Shown: positions 11,423 to 21,490 of the stretch, in pieces
Layout of the letters: the number at the start of each line of letters is the position of its first letter
How positions within the stretch are numbered: the first letter of the stretch is position 1
NCBI GenBank assembly: GCA_000827265.1
Contig: KN834753.1
Coordinates: 69,673-133,672, forward strand
Length of the DNA: 64,000 bases
Direction of reading: 5' to 3'
Source: Collybiopsis luxurians FD-317 M1
Taxonomy: Eukaryota > Basidiomycota > Agaricomycetes > Agaricales > Omphalotaceae
Program-made: the position numbers and the translations under genes
The notes under the pieces: generated by a model
The model's input: the letters and a program-made list of their open reading frames with translations, nothing else
What the model was told of the DNA's origin: nothing
Databases searched by the model: none

Positions 11423-12561
11423 ATATATATGGATAATGACGTAATTGGGTAGTCGGCGGGCCGGAGTCCTTTCTTTTCCTTTCTTTTTTCTTCTTTTTTC
11501 AAATTTGGCGGGGGACCTACCCAGCTAAATGGTGGGAAAACCATCTGAATCTCGGAAAACCTTCCCTCCATCATCAAACTCGTTCATTCTCCGCCCTTTT
11601 CTGTGATCATTGGTTGTAATGCACGATTAATCATGATATAGATTAACCGAGTAATGGTTTGTTTATACAGAGGCCATCGGCGGAGCAAGCCGTTGTTCCG
11701 TGTAACTCAGCCGCAACTTGCCGAGTTGAGTTCGACCCTTGCCCCTGGTCCTGGTCCCAACCCTCAGGCCTGAGCGCTGTTGTTGGTTTGGCTCGACTGG
11801 TACTGCGATGGACAAGGCTAGACCATCCACCCGCTCGCCCCCATCAATCCTCCGATCAAACCTCCCTACTCTCTTCCCGCTTCTCGTTGTATTCAGCTCA
11901 TCCTACGTCATCCGTCCAAAACACGGGAGCCCAAGTTGGTCGTTGTTTCTCGTGTTCTCGTGGAGGTTCTGCCGGCTCTGATAACGAGCTGGAAAATTTA
12001 AGGACGACAGGTGTGCGCCCGTGAAGGGAGTTTGGCTTGAATTTGGGAAAAGGAACATTGTCTGAGTTATTTCTGGAAGGCCGGCGTTTGCACAGGCCAG
12101 TCGGAGGCATTACGTATTTTGGATGTAGAAGGAATAGAATAGGCAAAATTAAGCGCCATTCGGCGCTTATATTGTCTCGCGGGCATTCGCTGCCTCCGTC
12201 TCCCCATGAGTCACTCGAGCCCATTGAGGTCCATCGAATTTACAGCATCAAGGTCCGTGATTGCACTGAACCTGTATTCCCTTTTATTGGCGCCAAGCGC
12301 AGTTATTATTTCTGTGAATAGTCGCGAAAATCATCACCTTGGTCCTTGTGCCACTGGTGTCTGTGTTGATGATCGCCAAAGAGTTACGAGATTCTTGCGC
12401 TCCATGATACAGTACGTGGAGGCACTTGGGTTCTCAGTGACCCGGCAATTGCCCATCTAGTGTCCATTCTGCCCTAGTTGTTACAGCTAGGTCAGCCATC
12501 GACTTGGAATTATCTAGGTTCTAGAAGCAAGCATCTCAGCAAACAAACCTGAAACTCTCTC

Positions 12562-12572
12562 GGGCGCTGATT
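12562..12572 (+). promoter_or_regulatory. Shared promoter box GGGCGCTGATT (copy 3)
   Basis: This is identical to the box at 7200-7210. The flanking bases tctc...gcatcgca-aacatt also resemble the copy 2 promoter. It lies about 285 bp from the ATG. Confidence 0.5.
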
Positions 12573-12853
12573 GCATCGCAAAACATTCAATATTTGGTAC
12601 TAGACGCTTGACCCATTATCCGTACTTTGTGGTTGCACGATCAAGTCGTATCTATTGAAAGAATCGGTATTCCGCGCTTGATACGCGCCAATGTTAATAC
12701 TTAAGGCAGGTTTGAGGTTTCGGTAAATCATCTCTTTCTATTGTTTTTTTTTTCTTCTTCCTGTGCGTATTCTTTCTTTCTTATTTTGCTTCTCATCGGT
12801 ACCGACCGCTTTCCTTCCCCAAATACCCTGACGGTATTCAAATCCTCGTAGGA

Positions 12854-15472
12854 TATGTCTTTGACTTTCGTTACTCCGCAAAATTTTTCTTCAACGAGTT
12901 TTCGCTCCAGCCCCAGCACGGTGGGTCTGAAAGGTAATAGAATTCCTGCCTAACCGCCTCTGTCTGTCCTAATGCTTTTGTTACAGATGACATAGTATCG
13001 GACCCGCAGACTCTCAGCCTGCGCAGTCTGCATCCAGCCTTTGATATCACGAGATGGCTATGTGCTGTCTCCCATATCAGTCTAATCATCCTTCTTGCCT
13101 CGTTCGCCTTCAGGCAGCCAGATAAGACGGATCATCGTGTTATACTCTTCAGCCATCCTTCATACCTAATTTCTGATGATGAAACTGACTTGATTGGGCA
13201 AGCTTTTGAAGTAGCAGTGGAGATCGCTTATGGCTGGATCGTTGTAGTACGATCATCTAGTTCTCCGCTGTATTGTCAATACTTATTAACTACCAACAGG
13301 GATGGACCGTTATCCTGACTTTCACTACGCAAAAGCTGGCTCGACGACGACAGCTGAACCTTCTAGTCAGCCTAACTTCGACGCATGACGCCAACGAAGC
13401 TTGGATGGGCATGGGTTCAGCCTTCTTGAGCTTATTAAAGTGTAGGCAGCTTGGTCTCCGGGGTTCATTAAATCCTATCTTTCTTCCATTGGCATATCTC
13501 GGTGGTGTTGCCTCCCTTCATTCCATTGCCATAAATATGTTTGACCTCGTCCCAGCCTCGGTGAACACAACATTTTTATTTACCTCTACCGGTATTCCAA
13601 ATTTTTCGGGAAATGCAAGTAGTAATATATTAACGTGAGTAGTCTAAATTTTGCAAGCATAGATCAAAGACCTCCTTTTAATGACTGTTTGGGAAAATCA
13701 GTGGATCGAGTGCGCTCTTGACCATGCAATCTTTGGATGGCCTGAAATTTCCCGGGCTTGCATCAAACGGCCTCGGAATTATCTACGATATTCCCAACCC
13801 GGCGGAAATCTTGAATGTTCCTAGTGACTTCAATGTTTGGGTCAACGCTACGCGATTCGATGTCTCCTGTGGATCACTGTCAGGAGAAGTTGTCTCTATC
13901 AATAACGGACCAACTTTTGTCTTTTCCCCGGAAATAGATATACCAACAAATCTGAGCACGATTGTTGTTGATCTTCCATTGATTATCTGTGAGTCAATAG
14001 ATAACCTAGCCCTCAAACCCATGAAATTAACTCTCTCGTATGCTAGCTCAACGTAGTTTGCTTATGAGACCTGCTCCTTGGGGTGATGAATTCCCTGATC
14101 CAAATGTACGAGGAAATGCTAATGTTGCAATACTTGATGTTGATAGTAGTGTAGGACCCGAGAGCCTTTTGGCCGAGCTCCATCCTCGTCTTCTCAACAG
14201 TTGACATCCAAGATTCGTCTAGTAACACCGTGAAATTGGTGCCTGTGAATCCGCCGATGACATGTAATTGACTTCTCTCGCCTCGGATGATCTTCATTGC
14301 TCACTGCTACCCAGATCCCAAGTTCAACTCAACAACTTTTTCGACAACTTCTCAAGTTGCTGCATTGGCGTGCAACTTGACTGTGGAACAATATTCAAAC
14401 AAGGCTCTCATTGACCCCCGTAACAATACTCTTTTACGTCTCGACGGCGAGGGAAACAAGACTTCGGCGCAGTTGAGCTCTTTCCCGGTTACGGCACGCC
14501 CACCATTATACAGCAATGTCTCGCTAGCAGCTGAGGATGCCTTGATCTCCCTCGTAGGTAATTTCCGATTTATAGCCAATCTCTGGTTTATGACATGCGT
14601 ATCACAAAGTGGAGCCTCCTACCAATTTCTTCGACATCCCCAATGAATGACCGACTTCAGGGCTTTTGCCTCGAAAACACCAGCAACAATTTTACAAATT
14701 GCGGAACCTTGTTTGAGGCTGAACAGTCTGTTCTCATTTTCCTATCAAATGCCTCGAAGTGACCTGAAATACTTAGGTTTGTCATGGAATCCTTGGACAT
14801 TTTCCCTGACTTTCTGCTACCGGATAATGTGACTTCGAGTGAAAGCATTCAACTGAAAGACCTTGAGAACGTCCTCGCTCGAATGACTGCGATCGAGTTT
14901 TGGGCAGGTAGGATTTCGTGAAGATTCTCTTTGTTTGAGAAAGTTGAACTCATTTACGCGACAGAGGGCCAAGGAAAGAATATGAAATTTGAAAACACTC
15001 TTGATGATGCGATAACTGGGGGTGCGGCGTCGAGCTTCGTTACAAACCAGAACACTGTTGAGCTTGAGGAACCCAAGCTGGTCTTTATGGTAAGCCGCCG
15101 ATTTACTTGCTCCCGCTTTCGAGTTGTATTGACTGGTCTGCTTCAGATCTACCGCAAAAATGTATACTGATCTCTTCTCCTCGTCTAACTACACTGATGC
15201 ACTTTTGTTAGCTATTCGCTGCCCTTGCGCTTGCAATCTTCTTGCTGGTACTAGCCACTCCCTCATTGCTAGACAAAAACAACCTTAAAATCGACTCAAT
15301 TGGTGTACTGCAGATGATATGGCTTGCAAGTTATCATCCGGAAATGCATCAATCGATTACCAAGCTGGACAATCCATCTATAGACGAGTTGAGAAAAGAA
15401 GGATTGCGGGTCAGACGGGTTCTAGGTAATCATTCCTCGAACCAGCCTCCAGAGGCCATGGGGCCGTTTTAG
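12854..15472 (+). CDS. Membrane-protein array copy 3 (4-TM, glycosylated loop)
   Basis: This is an intact paralog, closest by eye to copy 2 (shared ILNVPSD, IPTNLSTIVVDLP and a C-terminus ending in a short Phe tail). The start at 12854 gives MSLTFVTPQN. The exon plan is the same as in the other members: helix 1 after SLHPAFDITR, helix 2 at GWTVILTFTT, helix 3 within LAYLGGVASLHSIAINMF, the glycosylation-rich loop, the 15-nt exon at 15147-15161 (IYRKN), and a final helix (around LFAALALAIFLLVLATPSL). No stop or frame break was found in any exon. Function is unknown; the protein is predicted to sit in a cell membrane with both a small cytosolic and a large outer part. Confidence 0.75.
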
Positions 15473-16633
15473 GATGAGTCTGTGGCCGACCCTAGTTCAC
15501 TGGTACGAATTGCCTCCGAATAGAGCCTCAGCCTTTGCATTCCCTACTATACATACATTCTTTACATTTGCGAGAACCTTATACGGAAATAGAAAATAAT
15601 ATTGAGCCATTCTTTAAATTTGGATACAATGGCGACCTTGACTCGAAACTTGTAAGCTGCCACCACTTATCCTTATGCACGTTCATACACCGGGGGAATA
15701 TTAGATTTTCGAAGAGTGTTTCTGTAATTTTTTATACTCCGTAGGTATGTTTGTAGAGGTTCTCTGTATCAAGAATAGAGTTTCTATCACTGCTGATATT
15801 TTTCACCTGATTGCAATTGATTCTACGCAGCCGCAGATTGTTCAGCAGGAGCCGTCAACCCCTGTCGAGTCGCATCTCACTTGAGGTTGTTTACATGGGA
15901 AGTTTTCATCTTAGTTTAGACAACCGTGATCCAGTATTTGAGCATTGGTATGGTAGGAAGGAAAAGGAAATAGAAATCCCGAGGAGAAATCGCAGGGACT
16001 GTGGGCGACATCGGCAGGGTTCGGCCCGGAGCGTTCACTGCCTCCTTCAACCTCCGTTCACATCGTTCACATCGTCTCCGAGCCACCATCAGGATGATCT
16101 TCTTGAATCAACGACAAACTCAACTTTGTCTGTGCACGCCGAACAAGTTGCTACAGTTTCTTAACCTTGGCAACCATTGAATTCTTTTCCCAAGAATGAG
16201 GCACTACACGAAACTACACGAGACTACACGATGTACACAAAAATTCTTCTGGGCGCTGATTATAATTTTTTACTGATTCATTGCATAGTATGGCTCTATT
16301 GTTGACCTGAGAGAGACCTCTGCCGATTACCCGTTTGCAATTTTTATACACAATCAACACACTATGTCAATCACTACATCTACGTGTACTGACAGATCAG
16401 GTCGTATTATCTGATAGAATTAGTGAAACGCGCCGATGCTCATACTTTATAAAGCTGAGTCGGGACCTGGTAAATTATTTCTTTCTTTCTTTTTCTTTTC
16501 CGAACCGCTCTCTTACTTTTTTTCATTTCTTCGTATTCTTCTTTCCTTTTCCCTTCGTTTTCTGTCGGCACTGGGTCGCCCTCTTCAAATATCTCGACGG
16601 TGTTTGAACTTTTAGGACATATCTTCGTCTCTT
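15473..16633. repeat. Intergenic: 5' flank of array copy 4
   Basis: No gene is supported. The part from about 16060 to 16630 matches 20940-21490 upstream of copy 5, including an accatcaggatgatcttctt segment and an aaccttggcaaccattgaatt segment. A three-fold repeat of ACTACACGA lies at about 16204-16231. The promoter box is at 16251-16261, and a TATA-like tttataaag lies near 16447. Confidence 0.55.
16251..16261 (+). promoter_or_regulatory. Shared promoter box GGGCGCTGATT (copy 4)
   Basis: This exact copy of the 11-mer lies about 375 bp upstream of the ATG used by copy 4. Confidence 0.5.
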
Positions 16634-19276
16634 ATGGCTCAGCAATATCATTCTTCAACGAGTTTTCGTTCCGGCTCCGACGCGATGGATCAGAAAAGTA
16701 ATGAAAATTCGCTCCTACCTCCATTGTCACGCTTAATACTTTTCAGATGAATCGTACTATCCTTCAGAAGACAAGTTGTTTCCAAACATCTCCATGCCCC
16801 AGATTCTTAGCAAGCGCAACCTGCATCCGGCTTTCGATGTCATGAGATGGTTATGTGTCGCCTCCCACATCACTTTGATCGTGTTTCTTGCCTCTTTCGC
16901 GTTCAGGCGACCAGATAAGGCCAATTCTGGTTATATATTCTTTAGCCAGCCTTCTTTCCCAATTATCGACGACGACGACAACGTCGGGAAACTACTTCAA
17001 AAGGGAGTCAAGCAGGCTTTTGGTTGGATAATTACGGTATGATCATTTAGTCTTCCTCTGTATCGTCTTCGCTTATGGAGTACTAAAAGGGATGGACGGT
17101 TATCCTCACTTTGACAACACAGAGGCTGGCTCTTCGACGACAGCTGAATCTCTATAACAGTTTGACTGCGAAGCACGATGCTAACGAAGCATGGATGGGT
17201 CTTGGCTCAGCAATCTTGAGCTCACTCAAGTGGAGACAACTTGGATTCCGCGTTTCCATGAACTCCATCTTTCTTCCTCTGCTTTATCTTGGCGGGATTG
17301 CCTCTCTTCATTCCGTCGCAGTGGGCATGTTTGGGCTTGTACCAAGAGCAACGAACACCACGATTCCATTTACATCGAGTGGGCTCCCAGATTTTTCGGG
17401 GACTGATGCTGGAAATTTATTAACGTGAGTCGCCTCTATTCACGAGTTCGATCCAGAGATGTTTTGACCGGTTCCGAAAATCAGCGGATCCACTGCGCTC
17501 TTGACCATGCTTTCCTTGGGTGACCTCGAATTTCCCGGGCTTGCATCGAATGGTCTCGGAATATCATACGACATTCCTGACCCTGTTGAAATTCTAAATG
17601 TTCCTAGTGAAGTCCCAGTCCTAGTTAATGCTACACGGTTCGATGTCTCTTGTGGGTCGCTGTCAGGAGCAGTCAGTGATACCAAGGATGGAGCAGACTT
17701 TATCTTTTCCTCAAATATGGGTGTGCCAACCGGTTTGATTGAGGAGTTTCCGAGTGTCATTTGTGAGTCGACCGACAATCTGGTCCCTCAGATCTGGATA
17801 GTTGACCGTTTTTCCTTTGTCAGCTCAACGTAGTTTGTTCATAAGACCTGCTCCTTGGGGTAGTGCCTTTCCAGATGCAAGTGTACGAGAAAATTCTAGT
17901 CCTTGCAATCCCCGCTAGTGTTAACGGTTACATCCTAGGACCCCAGAGCTTATTGGCCGAGTTCCATCCTTGTTTTCTCGACCGTTAACATTGAAGACTC
18001 GTCTAATAACACCGTGAAAATGGTGCCTGTGAACCCGCCAATGACATGTAATCGATTTCTACTCACTTAAGATGGTCATTCATACTCACTGCTATTTAGA
18101 TCCAAGATTCAATTCAACGATTACGTCGACAACATTTCAAGTTGCGGCACTTGCATGCAACTTGACTATAGATCAATTTACAAACAAGGCTCTCATTGAT
18201 CCCAGTAACAACACTCTCTTGGAACTCGATGGCGAGGGAAACAAAACTTCGGCGCAGTTGAGCCCTTTTCCGGTTTCAAGGCGTCCGTCACTGTTCACCA
18301 ATGATTCGCAAGCCGCTGAGGACGCGCTGATTTCTACCGTATGTGTTCTGCAATTCATAACCAGTTTCTACCCTTTTAACATGTTTCTCAAAGTGGAATT
18401 TTCTACCAATCTCTTCGACATCTCCGATGAACGACCAACTTCAGAGCTTTTGCCTAGACAACAACAATTTTACCAGTTGCGGAATGCTATTCGAAGCCGA
18501 ACAGTATGTGCCCATTTCTTTTTGATCCAATGAAACGACTCAAAGTGACTCATGATACTTAGGTTCGTCATGGAATCTCTGAATATCTTTCCCGACTTTC
18601 TGCTACCAGACAATGTGACCTCAGCTCAGACCATTCAACTGAAAGATCTTGAGAATGTCCTCGCTCGAATGACTGCGATTGAGTTCTGGGCAGGTAATCT
18701 TGACTTTCTGACTCCTTGACTTCGATCGATACTGAATTTTTTTCTTTTGCATGACAGAGGGCCATGGAAACAACCTCAAATTTGCAAACACATTCGATAC
18801 CAGTGCTTTATCTTCTGGTTCTGGGATCGCAGTGTCGAGTACAACAGCTTTCGTAAAGAACCAAAATACTGTTCAATTTGAGGAAACGCTCTTGGTCTTT
18901 GCAGTAAGTCGCCCTTCACCTCTATTTGCAATCTGAACTGACTATCTGTGTCAGATCGAACGCTTGGATGTATGTTGACTTCTGTACCTCTTGTTCGACT
19001 GATATGCTGATACACTTACATTAGTTGTACATTGCCCTTGCGATCTCGGTCCTCCTGCTGGTTTTAGCTACACCTTCCCTGCTAGACAACAACAGCCTCA
19101 AAATTGATTCCATCGGTATCCTACAGATGATATGGCTTGCAAACGACCATCCAGAGATTCAGCAATCTATCACCAAGTTGGACGATCCGTCCATAGACGA
19201 CCTGAGGAGAGAAGGAATACTTATCCAGCGAAACTTCCATCGCCATGCCACTGATGGACCTCAGCAGCCCTGTTAG
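16634..19276 (+). CDS. Membrane-protein array copy 4 (4-TM, glycosylated loop)
   Basis: This copy is intact and predicted at about 675 residues. Where copies 1 and 3 have ATATG, this one reads ATATC (codon ATA at 16619-16621), so the start is taken five codons downstream at 16634 (MAQQYHSSTS). Approximate layout: helix 1 at 55-74, helix 2 at 113-128, helix 3 at 177-202, a loop at 203-590 with about ten N-x-S/T sites and several conserved Cys, and helix 4 at 593-611. The tail contains LQMIWLANDHPEIQQSI. There are twelve exons, with the 15-nt exon at 18955-18969 (IERLD). By eye it is most similar to copy 5, with matching 5' and 3' flanks, so the pair probably arose by a late duplication. No catalytic motif is seen. 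Confidence 0.75.
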
Positions 19277-21152
19277 GCGGCCATCGCTCAATTACGAGCC
19301 CAGAATTTCTAAATAATGTCCATATACGTGCTGGATGCTTTCGTTCTTGTATTCTTGGCGTATACGCACGGTCTTTACTGCTCTGTATTTTATTTTATTT
19401 TTACTTATTTATGGGTTGAGCGGCAAATGGAATCTAACTGTTGATTGAAGTATTCATTTGGGTACTACCCACAATGTCGATTTTATAACTCCCATCTACC
19501 TTTAAGACCATGGGAAAAGTGCTTGACTCTTCCTTGCAATCTCTCGATACACTGTAGCGGGAAATTACTGAATAAAGCCGTGCAAATTTTGCGTGACGGA
19601 CCTGCACGTTCTTCACGTGCCATTGGCCTGATGTGACAGACAGCGACTCTTGCTCGTGCATGTCCCGATTTGGCGTAATCCGTAGCTCAGCTCCGACTGA
19701 GCCAAAAGTCTTCAGCATCGTACATCGTACAGTACTACAATCAGTGTAGTAGATTCTATTTTTCTGCGCTTAAATATATGAAGCTTAAGTGCTAACCAAC
19801 AAGGTCTTCTCTTCGTACAAAAATTACATTCCAACCTCAAATGCATTGAACGGACAACAAACAATCTCGGCTATTAAAACTTGAGCCTATCTCCCCAGCC
19901 CAATGATCCAATAACCCCGCATTCAAATGAGTTGCAGCCTGCTGGGAATACTGCCTCCTCAGAATCTTGATCTGCCATGTATAGATCTTGCAAAATCAAA
20001 TTATCGACGGGCGCAGAAGCCGCCTGTTGCACAAAACTCGAGGAATTGAGTCAATATTCAAGACCAGTTCTGCGTTGTTTGCTCGAGGCAATCAGCCAGA
20101 CAGCGAAACAATTCAGTACTAGCTTTCTCACTGTAGTTCCTGTCACCTGGAAGCAGCATTTGGGCTAGCGGACAAGGCGATGAAATGCTGAAGGAAGCTG
20201 AGCTAAGAAGATACAACTATGCCAGTATCAGCTCAAAAAACAGTTCAAAATAAAAGAGCGACGCACTGAAGTTCCTCCAATTCGTATGATAAGCCCCCTC
20301 CACCATACACCAGATCCCTCCCCCCGGCAGAATTTGATCTCGAATGCTGTTCAGAAGGTTTGCTTCTCCGTGGAGGATTGCAGCTAAAAGGATAGGGCCG
20401 TAATAGTACGTCCAGGCGGTAGGCTGCCGGCGGAGTAAAAAGTAAAAGGAAGGAGAGTTGTTGGAGAGAACAGAATGCGCATTGGGCGCACGTGTACCCG
20501 CGCACTTCTCCAGTCAAGTTCCTTGCGCGCGCACATTGGTTGAAAATTGGTTGAAAGTAGTTTTGCTTCTCAGGCCGCTTTATAAAGGGCCTTGATTTTG
20601 GGATCAGATTACCTCAAACACGCGTTCGAGCCATCTGCAAGCCAAAAGCGCTTGTCTAGAAGCTGTTGCAAACTCAAGATAATTCTCTCTCTTTTAAAAT
20701 TTTTTTTCCCTTCTTACAACTTGAAAATTTTGAAAAACTCCATTTCACTAAAAGCCTTTTTCTATCCTGTCCACTCTGCATTACTTCACCATCTACTATG
20801 AATACTGAGACTTCATTGACGCACAAATATATCATCCGTGCTCACAGCCTCGCAGGTCAACGGAGGTCCCGAAATCTTGAGTTTGGTACGACAAGAGCAT
20901 GGTAGCGTCACATTTGATCAAGCTCGTAATACCGCGATTCGCATCGTCTTTCAGCCACCATCAGGATGATCTTCTTCAGCCACTGACAAGATCAACTTAT
21001 AATCGTTGTACCATTGTCTGCGCGTACCGAACAAGTCACTGGAGTCTCTCAACCTTGGCAACCATTGAATTCCTTCCTTAAGCATGAAGCATGGAGGCAA
21101 TACACGAGTTTTTACAAAGTACAGATATCCAAGTATCTATCAAAATTTTTCT
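19277..21152. repeat. Intergenic: 3' flank of copy 4 and 5' flank of copy 5
   Basis: No gene is supported. About 19318-19345 (a ccatatacg-gctggatg segment) and 19586-19640 (attttgcgtga, ttcacgtg, gatgtgac words in order) recur downstream of copy 5. About 20830-21120 is the duplicated 5' flank of copy 5. I see nothing I can name between about 19740 and 20820. Confidence 0.5.
19586..19640. repeat. 3' flank repeat, copy 4 instance
   Basis: Words in the same order (attttgcgtgacgg, ttcacgtgc, gatgtgac) occur at about 24470-24523 after copy 5, so the duplicated unit extends beyond the stop codon. Confidence 0.55.
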
Positions 21153-21163
21153 GGGCGCTGATT
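21153..21163 (+). promoter_or_regulatory. Shared promoter box GGGCGCTGATT (copy 5)
   Basis: This is the fourth exact copy of the 11-mer, about 330 bp upstream of the copy 5 ATG. Confidence 0.5.
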
Positions 21164-21490
21164 ACTCCGATGGTTGACTAGAGACTAGAGAGACATCTGC
21201 CAATTATCCGCCCGCGATTTTTTATACACAACCAATACACCTGCTATGTCAACGACCATGTCTACATCTACTGACAGATCAAGTCATATTATCTGATAGA
21301 AAAAACCCGCCGCTGCTCATACTTAAAGCCAAGTCGGGCGGCTGGTAAATCGTTTCCTTTGTCTTTTTCGAACCGCTCATTGGCCTCTTTTTCTTTTTCT
21401 TTTCGCATCCTTCTTTCTTTCCCTTTCATTCTCTGTCCGCGCTGGATTACCTTTCTTTGAACATCTTGACGGTGTTTGAACTCATAAAAC

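Larger units (their letters stand above)
10130..12561. repeat. Intergenic: split duplicated flank with a likely insertion
   Basis: No gene is supported here. About 10690-10780 matches the 6150-6250 flank of copy 2, and the homology resumes at roughly 11830. The stretch between (about 10790-11830) therefore looks like an insertion. It contains two palindromes sharing the word GTTATCTG and three evenly spaced CGCG hairpins, listed separately. A hairpin with 8-bp arms and core AAGCGCC-ATTC-GGCGCTT lies at 12151-12168. Confidence 0.5.

Noticed and set aside
16204..16231. Short tandem repeat as a CRISPR-like array
   Set aside because: Three abutting 9-bp units without spacers in a eukaryotic promoter are a simple tandem repeat.
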